From Aliiroseovarius pelagivivens (GTDB taxonomy: Bacteria; Pseudomonadota; Alphaproteobacteria; Rhodobacterales; Rhodobacteraceae): a stretch of 64,000 nt of DNA. Below are positions 26,615 through 34,918 of the stretch, piece after piece. Within the stretch, counting starts at the first letter, position 1; the number at the start of each line of letters is the position of its first letter. The notes beneath the pieces were generated by a model. That model searched no databases, was not told the origin of the DNA, and saw only the letters and a program-made list of their open reading frames with translations. The translations under genes were made by a program, and so were the position numbers. The DNA lies in NCBI RefSeq assembly GCF_900302485.1, contig NZ_OMOI01000002.1, positions 558,001 through 622,000 on the forward strand. Direction: 5' to 3'.

Positions 26615-26645
26615 ATCAGGCGGCGCTACAGTGTCGCCGCCTGAT
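26615..26645 (+). terminator. Stem-loop 3' of hemY
   Basis: A perfect 11-bp stem, ATCAGGCGGCG with CGCCGCCTGAT, and a 9-nt loop. It lacks a T-run, so it may be a 3' stabiliser or a weak terminator. Confidence 0.6.
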
Positions 26646-26680
26646 ACCCCGCCACGATCATCTGGCATTATTCGAGTTCC

Positions 26681-26887
26681 ATGAAGCTGACATTTGCAGG
26701 CGGCATCGCGCTTGCCTATTTCGCGACGTCCAACAGCATATTCTTTGGCGCACGGCGGATGCCGTCATATCCCGGCTTGCGGGCATGGCACCTGGAACAG
26801 CACAATGTCAGCTACATCTTCGAGCCCATCTGCGTCGGCGAACTGCTGTTCGGTCGGTTCAGCGCGTTGCATCGACACAAAGACTAA
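26681..26887 (+). CDS. Possible small hypothetical protein
   Basis: A 68-codon ATG frame with third positions mostly G or C, like true genes nearby. The predicted protein has a hydrophobic start (FAGGIALAYFATSNSIFFG) and a polar end (FSALHRHKD). No homologue is recognised, the Shine-Dalgarno is weak, and it lies in the stretch between hemY and the tRNA-like sequences. It may be a real small gene or a relic. The rest of 26608-27015 shows only the hemY hairpin and a leftward terminator. Confidence 0.3.
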   Translation: MKLTFAGGIALAYFATSNSIFFGARRMPSYPGLRAWHLEQHNVSYIFEPICVGELLFGRFSALHRHKD

Positions 26888-26965
26888 CTTGAAACCCCCG
26901 GGGCATCGGACATCCTTTTGTGCAGATTGGTGATGGCCATTTTCTCTTGCGCAATGATCATGTCG

Positions 26966-26991
26966 GGTCTAAAAACCCCAACGCTGCGGGG
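26966..26991 (-). terminator. Leftward rho-independent terminator with no adjacent leftward gene
   Basis: On the minus strand, ACCCC-GCAGCGTT-GGGGT followed by TTTT and AG. The nearest leftward coding sequence to the right is the broken gene at 27233-27484 and then 27571-28803. The stop could end that operon or an RNA antisense to the tRNA-like sequence. Confidence 0.55.
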
Positions 26992-27015
26992 TGGAAATCG
27001 CCCGGCAACATGTGG

Positions 27016-27053
27016 GCCGCTGTAGCTCAGCTGGTAGAGCACGTCATTCGTAA
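27016..27053 (+). pseudogene. Truncated tRNA-Thr(CGU), 5' half only
   Basis: GCCGCTG acceptor strand, D-arm (GCTCAGCTGGTAGAGC) and anticodon loop TTCGTAA are intact, but the expected anticodon 3' strand, variable loop and T-arm do not follow. Bases 27023-27054 match 27149-27180 of the intact tRNA-Thr at 30 of 32 positions, including the CGT anticodon. Confidence 0.6.
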
Positions 27054-27136
27054 GTTGCGGTTCCCCGCGAGAATGACTTGCAAAACCAAAGGGTTCGCGG
27101 CAAGTGAGATGAATGAGTAGGGCCATAGTATGGCCC
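27043..27136. other. Cluster of hairpins between the broken and intact tRNA-Thr
   Basis: GTCATTC (27043-27049) pairs with GAATGAC (27071-27077) around an inner GCGG-TTCC-CCGC. ACTTGC (27076-27081) can pair with GCAAGT (27100-27105) around AACC/GGTT. GGGCCAT-AGT-ATGGCCC (27120-27136) is a perfect 7-bp stem just before the tRNA. No known RNA family is recognised. Confidence 0.4.
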
Positions 27137-27141
27137 GCGAT

Positions 27142-27217
27142 GCCTCAATAGCTCAGCTGGTAGAGCAGGTCCTTCGTAAGGACAAGGTCGGGGGTTCGAG
27201 TCCCTCTTGAGGCACCA
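27142..27217 (+). tRNA. tRNA-Thr (anticodon CGU)
   Basis: A complete cloverleaf with encoded CCA: acceptor GCCTCAA/TTGAGGC, D-arm GCTC/GAGC, anticodon loop TTCGTAA, T-arm GGGGG with CCCTC around TTCGAGT, discriminator A. The outermost anticodon-stem pair is G-A, a small irregularity. It marks the left edge of the accessory region. Confidence 0.93.
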
Positions 27218-27232
27218 CTTTTCTCACACATA

Positions 27233-27484
27233 CTATTTGAAAACAGTGGCTTGGACTTTGGTGTTTGGATCTAGCGCCAACAAATGCCAAGCACCACGGC
27301 GGTTTTGCAGAGACAATTGTTCATCGCTGGTCGAGTCGTCTTTGTCGTCAAACAGCTGAAGTGGTTCACCAACTGCTTCTGTGTTGTTGATGGTGAAGCC
27401 ATCTGTATTGCTAACCGTCCAAGTGAACCTGTCCGTAGGGCCATGAGCGCTTCCTTCGGGAGTTTGGAGAGAAGGGGTGTTCGC
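27233..27484 (-). pseudogene. 3' fragment of a decayed gene
   Basis: On the minus strand an 83-codon frame runs from just after an in-frame TGA to TAG at 27233-27235, with no start codon anywhere. The translation looks like real protein: FTWTVSNTDGFTINN, then GEPLQLFDDKDD, and a C terminus WHLLALDPNTKVQATVFK. No family is recognised. It lies directly downstream of the leftward SGNH gene and is best read as the tail of a gene lost by deletion or frameshift. Confidence 0.5.
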
Positions 27485-27570
27485 TCAAGCTACATGACTG
27501 CCGTGACTAACTCTCCCCGCTTGGAAAGATATTCTGCGCCGTACTACCCGTCGATTTGGATTAGTAAGCG

Positions 27571-28803
27571 TCAGATCAAGTCGCGATATGCAATCGAGAA
27601 ACCTGCGGCCCAATCGTGCAAAGTAGTATCTTCGTCGTAGATTGATGAACTTGATACCGTGTTTCGAAGGCAGCCTCGTCCAACTGGATATGCTGATTTC
27701 GCAGACATTTCACCACGGCGATTGTGCTGATAAGCATAGTTGATGACTAAGGTTTCCAGACTGGGCTCTCGGTCAAAGCGAAGCTTGATATGCACCTTGT
27801 CGACGACCTCAACGTCCACAAGCGTAGATTTGTAACGGTCTCTGGTGTGAAAGCCGAGCACTGTCCGGTCAGGTGCTGGATGACTTTCTTCATCGATTAC
27901 CAGCGGATGGTCCGTGCAGAATTCTAGGACGACCTCGTTTCCTGAAGAAAAGGATGAAATCGGGCGCGGAACAACATGGTCTGCACCATTTTCCTTAAGC
28001 GCTATAATGCGTCCAAGGTTTTCGCCCAATTGCCTCTTACCGCGCCCCGAGAAATGTGCGCCGTCGATTTGTTCATAGGCATAGGCCGCCAGGGGAAAAA
28101 CAACATTGTCGTGCTGGTCGGCCATGTCGATTACCGAAAGGCGGTTGGGCCAGTGATTTCCCCCGCCCATTGATCCGGTGCCGCTTGCCTGAACCAACCA
28201 CCATTGGGGATCGACACCATAGTTTCTAAGGTGATTTTCAACATCTGACTTAAAGTCGATAAAATGGTTGCTATAGGATTCTCGCGCCATCGCGCGATCA
28301 GCCTCACCATGCAACCAGACTAGGTGAACTTGTGAAATCGGCAGTCCGTCCGCGACTGAAAGACACTCATCAAGTGTCTTAAGCAAGTTCAGAAAGATCG
28401 TTGAATGCGTCCCGTCGTGATTTCGATAGATTCCGTCTACAACGACACCGTTTGTCTTGTTCCCGTTGAATCTGCGCCCGCCTCGCGCTTCTGAGCGTAC
28501 AATCATGCGCTCAGGCGCATCATCACCCAAATCTGTGTAAAGTCGGGCGGCTGCGGCCACTAGTAGTGACTGGATGGCCTGAGGAGCTAGCGATATGTGA
28601 TCGAAACCGTCGATCTTGGAAGTTCGCTCTCGCCCCATATACCCTCGAATTCGTTTGCCGTCATTGGGCATGAAAATGGGGAAGCTATTCTCGACATCCG
28701 CAAAGATCCTTGGCCCCGCATCGTGTACGTCGGCATTCGACTGGCCAAACGCCAGAAGCAAGATACTATGTTGTTTCGCGCCCATTTCCGAATGTGCCCC
28801 CAA
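27571..28803 (-). CDS. SGNH/sialate O-acetylesterase-like protein
   Basis: A 410-residue protein without a signal peptide. The N-terminal LLLAFGQSNADVH (residues 16-27) carries the block I Ser in the GQSN form typical of the sialate O-acetylesterase (DUF303, CE6) branch. VWLHGEADRA corresponds to its WxQGExD block, and DGAHFSGRG supplies the C-terminal Asp-His pair near residue 250. The remaining 140 residues form a beta-rich tail. The likely reaction is removal or transfer of acetyl groups on a glycan; the substrate is unknown. It lies 6 nt downstream of the GSCFA gene in the same direction. Base composition is more AT-rich than the flanking chromosome. Confidence 0.65.
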   Translation of the reverse strand: MGAHSEMGAKQHSILLLAFGQSNADVHDAGPRIFADVENSFPIFMPNDGKRIRGYMGRERTSKIDGFDHISLAPQAIQSLLVAAAARLYTDLGDDAPERMIVRSEARGGRRFNGNKTNGVVVDGIYRNHDGTHSTIFLNLLKTLDECLSVADGLPISQVHLVWLHGEADRAMARESYSNHFIDFKSDVENHLRNYGVDPQWWLVQASGTGSMGGGNHWPNRLSVIDMADQHDNVVFPLAAYAYEQIDGAHFSGRGKRQLGENLGRIIALKENGADHVVPRPISSFSSGNEVVLEFCTDHPLVIDEESHPAPDRTVLGFHTRDRYKSTLVDVEVVDKVHIKLRFDREPSLETLVINYAYQHNRRGEMSAKSAYPVGRGCLRNTVSSSSIYDEDTTLHDWAAGFSIAYRDLI

Positions 28804-28809
28804 AAGAGG

Positions 28810-30552
28810 CTATGCCTCAAGCACGCTGTCAGGGGCCTTTCCATTCAACGAGGCTCGTCTGCGCTCTAGTGCGGATAGGTCTACCACATCGTCCATCTTG
28901 TCCCGGTTGCTTAGAATTCGATCAATTATGGCAATATCTGCTCGTGAAGCAGCAAGCCGCACCAGCAGTGTGATCCAGCGAGGCATTGGTGTCTCGTTGC
29001 GTTCAATCTCGTCTAGAAGCTGCTCCATGGCAGATTGATGGCGGTTGGTGTTCATGTAGCTCTGTATCAAAAGCGGCAACAGTCGGTTAATAGTGGCCTC
29101 TGTCACATCTGGGCGCTTAAACACCTTTTCAATCTCGGTGGCAGTGCTTTCAAAATCCCGAGCTCTAAATAGTGTAACAATTGAAGCGACCGCGCTTGCA
29201 TCAATAGACTGAGCTACGGTCTTGGGTCGAGAAGCCATGGCATTTTGAAGCTGTTCAATGGCTCCTTCTTCGACTCCATTTGTCTTGGCATAGGCAATCA
29301 AGGTGTCGATTTGCTCTTGTGTGCCGTATGAGCGCACAATGTTTGTCGCCAAACGGAAGACCTTGTCTTTGTCATTCCCATGGGCTTCATCCAAACGGCC
29401 AACCAGCCAATCAGCAGCGCGGGTCCGCTGCTTTGCCCGCATTAGGGCCTGTGAGTAATGAAAATCAAAATCAACCGACCGAAGCGCGCCTGATTCCAAT
29501 GCATCTTCCGCTACATTGACGGCCTGATCGTATTCCTCGGCGGAAATCAGTGCCTCGACTTGGCCAATGGCATTAAGCGTATGATAACCTGGACTTTCCC
29601 CCTCATAGCGCAGAAGCATTTCAGCTACGACGCGGTTGGCGTGTCCCTGAGTACTGTGATTGGGGCTAGTGGTCTGATAGGCGAACTTGAAGTCGCTCAA
29701 CATGGCGAATTCAAGGCTGGGAAGATATTCAACCTGTGCATAGTCACGGCACACGTTCTGGGCAGCTACGTTCTGACAAGATTTCGCCAGATAGTTCTCA
29801 ATCAACGCGTCGTTCTGACCATAAACAAACGGTCTTGCCACCGGTGATACTGCCAGCAAGATAATCGGTGACACCCGCGTGTTTGCAAGAACGATCTCAA
29901 TTGCGCGCCGAAAACTCATTTCACATGCTTCTACGTCCAAGCGATGGAACTCATAGCGGTTCGGTTCCTGAGCTGTCATTTTGGCAGAGGGCATTCCGTT
30001 CAAGTACAGGCCTGTCTTGGCGTCATACCATTGCTCGATCCCGCTATTGGACAGGATTACAACGTCGGCGTCAGCGATACCGGAATAACTTGTGTTGTAC
30101 TCTTTTCGATAGGCGCGCGCCGTCTCAAGTTCGTGGGCAAAAGTCAGATGAATCTGCAGATCAACCCATTCGTCACCAACTTGAATCAATGCGTCGTCGG
30201 GTGATGGGGCGCTGGGATCGACAGCCCACGCCACTTCGTTGGTCGAGACGTCCAAGTTGAAAATGTTGTATCGGTTGTATTGTTGCGTTGCAGATCCCGG
30301 CAGGTCCAGGTCCCGTGGGCTGGAAAGATAGGACCGCCCGGCCTTCGCCAGTGCTTTTTCCACATTTCGACCAAAGCAATTTCCTGCAACGAAGAACTTT
30401 GCACCCTCTGGAAATGCAAGCGCCGTCTTAATCTGTGGCTGTGCAAAAGGTAAAAGTCTTTCGCGGCCTCTTTTCGCGCCGGGATACTGACGCAGCCGGT
30501 TTTTCGAGGCCGAGCCACGAGCCTCTGCGGGAGTTAATACTTCATGCGGCAT
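28810..30552 (-). CDS. GSCFA domain protein with TPR-like C-terminal half
   Basis: A 580-residue protein. The GSCFA signature is FVAGNCFGRNVEKAL (residues 54-68, GNCFG in place of GSCFA), with further family segments ADADVVILSNSGIEQW and LLAVSPVARPF. From about residue 330 to the end it is helical with TPR-like spacing. GSCFA proteins are an SGNH-related family often found in surface polysaccharide loci; their activity is not established. Start ATG 30552 has GAGG at good spacing; the TTG at 30567 is not needed. It probably forms an operon with the esterase-like gene. Confidence 0.7.
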   Translation of the reverse strand: MPHEVLTPAEARGSASKNRLRQYPGAKRGRERLLPFAQPQIKTALAFPEGAKFFVAGNCFGRNVEKALAKAGRSYLSSPRDLDLPGSATQQYNRYNIFNLDVSTNEVAWAVDPSAPSPDDALIQVGDEWVDLQIHLTFAHELETARAYRKEYNTSYSGIADADVVILSNSGIEQWYDAKTGLYLNGMPSAKMTAQEPNRYEFHRLDVEACEMSFRRAIEIVLANTRVSPIILLAVSPVARPFVYGQNDALIENYLAKSCQNVAAQNVCRDYAQVEYLPSLEFAMLSDFKFAYQTTSPNHSTQGHANRVVAEMLLRYEGESPGYHTLNAIGQVEALISAEEYDQAVNVAEDALESGALRSVDFDFHYSQALMRAKQRTRAADWLVGRLDEAHGNDKDKVFRLATNIVRSYGTQEQIDTLIAYAKTNGVEEGAIEQLQNAMASRPKTVAQSIDASAVASIVTLFRARDFESTATEIEKVFKRPDVTEATINRLLPLLIQSYMNTNRHQSAMEQLLDEIERNETPMPRWITLLVRLAASRADIAIIDRILSNRDKMDDVVDLSALERRRASLNGKAPDSVLEA

Positions 30553-30903
30553 GAAAGAACCTCGCAATCAAATCGGTACAAGAGACCCGGCCGATTTGGC
30601 ACGATGCCTCTCAGAAAAGTATGTCGGTCCTGACAATAGCTATGGCTATGTCCGCCATTGTACAAATTCATCGTCAACAGCTTGCTAGCCTGAATAGTCA
30701 GCGCAACAGTTTCGAGGTTTTTACAGAAGCAGCGCTGACAGACAAGTTATTCTTGCGCTTCAGTAATCATCTGTCGCTCAGGCACACGTCTCAAGTGTGT
30801 ACGAGCCCCTACGACTTTCAATGGTGAGACCGGTGGATGTGATACGAATATCCTGTTCAGGAAGCGTGTGCAGAGTGCCGGATTTAAAGCTGCGGGCTGG
30901 CGA
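30553..30903. other. 351-nt gap without a supported gene
   Basis: It should contain the promoter of the GSCFA operon and the 3' end of the ligase operon. A 68-codon plus-strand frame at 30621-30827 has no Shine-Dalgarno and an unlikely composition. No strong terminator hairpin with a T-run is seen; CACAC/GTGTG at about 30782-30800 is a weak dyad. Confidence 0.5.
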
Positions 30904-32328
30904 TCAGAGGTGCTTCGATCTGAGGGCCGGATAATCGACTTTCCCAACCGGTGTACGCGGCATCTGCTTCAAAAGGTAGATGTGGCGCGGGCGCATATGA
31001 GTTGGCAAAGCACGATTTGCAGCAATCTGAATCTGTCGCGCTGTGACCTCTTCAGAGGGGACGCAGAACGCAACCAGTTCCGAGCCCTGAATATCGTGCT
31101 CTCGCGCCAAAACGGCGATTTCAGCCACATTGGGCAGGTCTTCCATAGCCTCTTCAACATCGTCGAGGCTGACACGAATATCCAGAGATTTGATCAGCCG
31201 GTCACGTCTTCCGTACAGGTGCAAAAAGCCCTCTTCGCAAAGCATTCCTACATCGCCGGTAAATACCGCGGGTTGCCCATCCAGCAGGCGGCGTGTTTGT
31301 GAAGTTGCATCCGGGTCGTCAAGATAACGTTCGAACACACCCTTCCCTAGATGAATAACCTCTCCCTCTTGTCCCGGAGGCAGACAAGACCCTTTCCCAT
31401 CCACAATTCGCAACTCAACCCCGTCGATAGGTTGGCCGACAGACCCAGGTCGAGATGCAGACTGGTCCGGACTCAAACAGCAGGTGCGGTAAGTTTCAGT
31501 CAGCCCGTAATTGCGCAGGATGCGAGCAGCGGGGATGCGATCCGACAACGCCTTGAAAAGCCCATCGGTGAAGGGCGATCCGGTGGACGTCAGCAGACGC
31601 AACGAGTCTGTGTCTGCAGTCTCGAAGCCCGAAATGCCGAACAGCAACGCGGAATAGAGCGACGGCACGCCAGCAAACACCGTCGGGCGATGCGTGTTTA
31701 TTGCTTTGGCGATGTCGGGCAGAATATCTCGCTCGGGCAGGATCAGGAAATGTCCGCCAACCAACCCGGACAGCAGCTGCCCCCACCCATAGTCATGGGC
31801 GAAGGGAATTGGAACGAGGATGCGTTCTTCTGGATTATAACCAATCGATCGCGCGACACGTGCAACCCCTTCCGTTAGCGTCGCCCCTGTTTGGACGACC
31901 CCTTTGGGGGGGCCGGATGATCCCGAAGTGAAAACCACAGAGGCGTCAGAACTGGCGTCAGGGCGGTGAGTCCCAAGGCTGGGCCGAGGGGCCTCTAGCT
32001 GTGCCAATCCAGCCGTATCGATTGTCAGATCTGGCGCGTGACGCGACTGGATCAGCTGTCTTTGATGGTCCGTTGCTTTCGCTGATACGAACATCGGAAG
32101 TCCACCAAGCGACCAGATGGCGGGGATAAGTGCCACCAAATCAGCTGTATTGGGTAGTGCCACCAGGACACGTTGCCCTGGTTGTAAGCCTTGGCCGGAA
32201 AGCGCGGCCGCCAACTGGGCAGCCCGATCAAGAAGCTGTGCCCGTGACCAAACGAGATGTCCCTGTGCGACAGCGGGTTTTTCGGGATCAGTCGCGGTAT
32301 TGTTCAGAAAGGCGTCAAATGGGTGCAT
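30904..32328 (-). CDS. AMP-forming acyl/amino acid ligase
   Basis: A 474-residue member of the acyl-CoA synthetase and adenylation-domain superfamily. The phosphate loop FTSGSSGPPKG is at about 133-143, the A5 motif NYGLTE follows, then FTGDVG, YGRRDRLIKS, and the C-terminal catalytic Lys463 in PRTPVGKVDY. It is shorter than typical acyl-CoA synthetases (about 500-550 residues). The carrier protein at 34676-34918 is a plausible acceptor. A ligase, PLP decarboxylase and carrier protein also occur together in exosortase-A loci (TIGR03098/TIGR03099), which suggests the same module. Its start overlaps the sulfotransferase stop by one base. Confidence 0.8.
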   Translation of the reverse strand: MHPFDAFLNNTATDPEKPAVAQGHLVWSRAQLLDRAAQLAAALSGQGLQPGQRVLVALPNTADLVALIPAIWSLGGLPMFVSAKATDHQRQLIQSRHAPDLTIDTAGLAQLEAPRPSLGTHRPDASSDASVVFTSGSSGPPKGVVQTGATLTEGVARVARSIGYNPEERILVPIPFAHDYGWGQLLSGLVGGHFLILPERDILPDIAKAINTHRPTVFAGVPSLYSALLFGISGFETADTDSLRLLTSTGSPFTDGLFKALSDRIPAARILRNYGLTETYRTCCLSPDQSASRPGSVGQPIDGVELRIVDGKGSCLPPGQEGEVIHLGKGVFERYLDDPDATSQTRRLLDGQPAVFTGDVGMLCEEGFLHLYGRRDRLIKSLDIRVSLDDVEEAMEDLPNVAEIAVLAREHDIQGSELVAFCVPSEEVTARQIQIAANRALPTHMRPRHIYLLKQMPRTPVGKVDYPALRSKHL

Positions 32329-33233
32329 TACTTCCCTGCGTTCTTCTCGCGCAGCTCAAGGCTCATTTGTTTTGCGCGTTGGTATTGGGATATCCGCGCT
32401 TGGCGGCTTAGCGGTGCCGAGATGCGTGGAATGTCATACCCCAACTGCACCATCAGAGGTTCCAGAATTTCAAGGCACGCGCGCGCAGAGCTGCGCGGCA
32501 ACGACTTACGCCAACGCGAGAGGCTGTCTTTTCTGACACCCTCCGTCGCGAAGATCTTCCAGTCACCAAGGCCAATCTGTGAGTTGTCAGGTCTCGGAAG
32601 CCCGTCAAACGGTTTGATGTCGGCGAATTCGGTGATTTTACCAAGCACCAGCTCGGGATCGGCAATCAGATCCTCATAACGGTACACTAGAGATTGATCT
32701 CCAAGACGCTCATGCATCGCCAGCAACTGTCCGGTTAAATCCCGCCAAGCTGCGGCCCAAGCAACATAGTAGTTCTCATGCTGTGCCATCCATGGGCGCA
32801 TTTCGGGGACGTTTTGCCCCATTTGATCCGTCAGTTCTTTCATGGATGCGATAACATCAAGTGGATTGCGCACAACGCAGATGAAGCGGCAATGACCAGC
32901 GAGCAGAGTTTCGATCTCGGCAATATCAAAGATATCAAATGCCGACTTTTCGGCCCATCCGGCTTTACCTGCCGCTGCTGCGGCTTCCCCTAGAAAGCCA
33001 AATCCCAATGCCCTGATGCGTGCCAGGACCTCTTCCTCCTCGAACCCCGAGAACGCAAGCCCTGTTAGCATCCCAAGATCAGGCCCCTCGCCACTGGATT
33101 CCCTGATCATGCGCGCCATGCCTGAAAAAACATAAGTTTCTGGCGGGCAATGCAGATCTGGATGCGCGGTCAAGAGGCGCTGAAGCAGAGATGTTCCTGA
33201 GCGAGGGAAGCCGAGAATTTTCAGTGGGATCAT
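32328..33233 (-). CDS. Sulfotransferase family protein
   Basis: A 301-residue PAPS-dependent sulfotransferase. The 5'-phosphosulfate loop GFPRSGTSLLQ is at residues 8-18 and the 3'-phosphate motif VVRNPLDVIASM at about 120. YRYEDLIADP and the C-terminal RWRKSLP are typical of the family. It would transfer sulfate from PAPS to a hydroxyl or amine. The acceptor may be a glycan or the product of the neighbouring ligase and decarboxylase. It overlaps the decarboxylase stop by 4 nt and the ligase start by one base, so the three genes are tightly coupled. Confidence 0.85.
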   Translation of the reverse strand: MIPLKILGFPRSGTSLLQRLLTAHPDLHCPPETYVFSGMARMIRESSGEGPDLGMLTGLAFSGFEEEEVLARIRALGFGFLGEAAAAAGKAGWAEKSAFDIFDIAEIETLLAGHCRFICVVRNPLDVIASMKELTDQMGQNVPEMRPWMAQHENYYVAWAAAWRDLTGQLLAMHERLGDQSLVYRYEDLIADPELVLGKITEFADIKPFDGLPRPDNSQIGLGDWKIFATEGVRKDSLSRWRKSLPRSSARACLEILEPLMVQLGYDIPRISAPLSRQARISQYQRAKQMSLELREKNAGK

Positions 33234-34513
33234 TTCACATTCAGCCTTGTAAGAGTTCCCAGATGGTTCAGTGAACTTTCAGTAATATCAGCCAACGCCC
33301 CTTGCTGCAGGGCATATTCAGCCGGTTCGGGATGACTGATGAAACGGGTGGGGCTTGCGGTCAAGCCATAGGCACCTGACATCATAACGGCGAGCACATC
33401 ACCGCGGTGCAGAAGAGGCAGTGAGATTTTCCGCGACAACTGATCGATTGATGTACAAAGCGGCCCGGCCAGCATTTGTTCAACAGCCTCGATCCCTTCA
33501 CCTGTTTGGCGAAGGACCACAAAAGGATAGTTCTTCTGAAAAACTGAACCCATCATGCCAGCTGCAGCCAGGTGGTTGTTGAAGCCAGCGTCGCAGACAG
33601 CGATCGGCATATCGCGACTGACCTTGGAAGATAGAACTGACGTGACAAGAGCTCCAGACGGTCCAGAAATCCACCTGCCAAGCTCGAGTAGTCGTTTTGC
33701 ATTTCCCAATACCGGATCACGAGAAAGCTTTTCGATATGAGGCGCAACAAGGTCGCGAACCTGTTCGATATCAAGCGCATGTTGCCCATCATGCAATGGG
33801 ATACCAAAGCCGGCACCGAAGATCAGCTTTTCGGGTACGATCCCAGCTGCTTCCGACGCGCGGGAAAAAATCTCGCAGAGATTGGCGATGTTTTCTGCGA
33901 TCGGTTCAGGCGAAAGACACATGGATCCGGTGTAGGCATGAAAACCGGTCAGTTTAAGCGCTGGTTCGCTCATAATCCGTGCGATAGCGCCAGCTGCTTT
34001 AGTTTCGTCAATGCCGAACTGACTTGGCCTGCCGGACATACTTGCTCCAAAACCCTTTGGAACATGATCTGGATTGATCCGTAGCAGCACGTCCTGACGA
34101 ACCCCAGCAGCAGTCGCAATTTCGCCAATCAGCTCGATTTCGTCTTCTGCTTCCACGACGATCGAGACGCCCAATCCAACGATCGCTCGAAGTTCGCTGG
34201 CGCGCTTGCCGGGGCCTGACCAAGTAATCTGACTTGGCTCAAGTCCGATGGCCAATGCGCGTTCAACTTCATGTGCTGACGAAGCATCAATGTGATCAAG
34301 CTGTTTCATCACTTGACGCAACACCGCCAGGTTGGGGTTCGATTTTATCGCATAGCTTGGCTCAAACAGTCCCAAGAACAGCTTTGAAAGAGTTGTCGAC
34401 CGTGCAGTCAGTTCGTCCAGATCGTACACGTAGAAAGGAGTATCAAGGGACCGCCAATCAGCGTCGGCTAGGCGTCTTTCAAAGCTATGTTCATCCGAAT
34501 TCATCAGCGTCAT
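33230..34513 (-). CDS. PLP-dependent fold-III decarboxylase (DapDC/OrnDC-like)
   Basis: A 427-residue alanine-racemase-fold enzyme of the diaminopimelate/ornithine decarboxylase family. Lys57 in YAIKSNPN binds PLP. SAHEVERAL, the GFHAYTGSM segment (HAYTG replaces the common HxHIGS), ELGRWISGPSG and GPLCTSID with the catalytic Cys are visible, and GAYGLTASPTRFI closes the fold. It resembles the exosortase-A-associated decarboxylase branch more than lysA. The substrate is not predictable. It heads the leftward operon and is divergent from the carrier protein gene. Confidence 0.8.
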   Translation of the reverse strand: MTLMNSDEHSFERRLADADWRSLDTPFYVYDLDELTARSTTLSKLFLGLFEPSYAIKSNPNLAVLRQVMKQLDHIDASSAHEVERALAIGLEPSQITWSGPGKRASELRAIVGLGVSIVVEAEDEIELIGEIATAAGVRQDVLLRINPDHVPKGFGASMSGRPSQFGIDETKAAGAIARIMSEPALKLTGFHAYTGSMCLSPEPIAENIANLCEIFSRASEAAGIVPEKLIFGAGFGIPLHDGQHALDIEQVRDLVAPHIEKLSRDPVLGNAKRLLELGRWISGPSGALVTSVLSSKVSRDMPIAVCDAGFNNHLAAAGMMGSVFQKNYPFVVLRQTGEGIEAVEQMLAGPLCTSIDQLSRKISLPLLHRGDVLAVMMSGAYGLTASPTRFISHPEPAEYALQQGALADITESSLNHLGTLTRLNVK

Positions 34514-34675
34514 CCATGAAAATTTTTATCTCTGATATACCAAAGAAAACTGTTGCGACACCCGTTTGAAGGCGAAATTCAACAACGGAATAGTTGCCAT
34601 TAAGAAGCCATATTTGCATCTACGAACACAAACATCTAAAGAGCCATCAGAATTCACCCACAAGAGCGTTAAAAA
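34514..34675. promoter_or_regulatory. Shared intergenic region of two divergent accessory operons
   Basis: 162 nt of AT-rich sequence between the decarboxylase start and the carrier protein start. Promoters for both operons must lie here. No operator dyad is clear by eye. Confidence 0.5.
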
Positions 34676-34918
34676 ATGACAAGTATCTCTGACCAGCTTC
34701 GCCAATTCATTGCTGAAGAAACCGGCATGTCTGACGACGAGTTCCAGAATGACACCCAGTTGTTCTCGGAAGGCTATATCGACAGCTTCACGATGACAGC
34801 CGTTGTTGCTTTCATTGAAGAGACATACGAAGTCGATATTCCTCAATCCGAAATTACGCTCGAAAACTTCGACACCATTGACAATATGACGGCCTTCATC
34901 ACGCGCGCCAAGGGATGA
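34676..34918 (+). CDS. Acyl carrier protein
   Basis: An 80-residue acidic four-helix carrier protein. The phosphopantetheine attachment Ser is residue 37 in EGYIDSFTM, which is IDS rather than the fatty-acid ACP motif DSL. It is therefore a specialised carrier, not AcpP. Together with the AMP-forming ligase of the divergent operon it suggests acid or amino acid loading as a thioester. It overlaps the next gene by 4 nt. Confidence 0.87.
   Translation: MTSISDQLRQFIAEETGMSDDEFQNDTQLFSEGYIDSFTMTAVVAFIEETYEVDIPQSEITLENFDTIDNMTAFITRAKG

Noticed and set aside
26884-27126. 80-codon minus frame over the tRNA-like sequence
   Set aside because: Its codons are the complement of the tRNA-Thr 5' half and hairpins; such frames are common false genes at tRNAs.
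27284-27640. 118-codon plus-strand frame beside the tRNA-Thr
   Set aside because: The opposite strand in the same codon register gives the more protein-like sequence ending in TAG at 27233-27235. This plus frame has no Shine-Dalgarno and overlaps the end of the SGNH gene.
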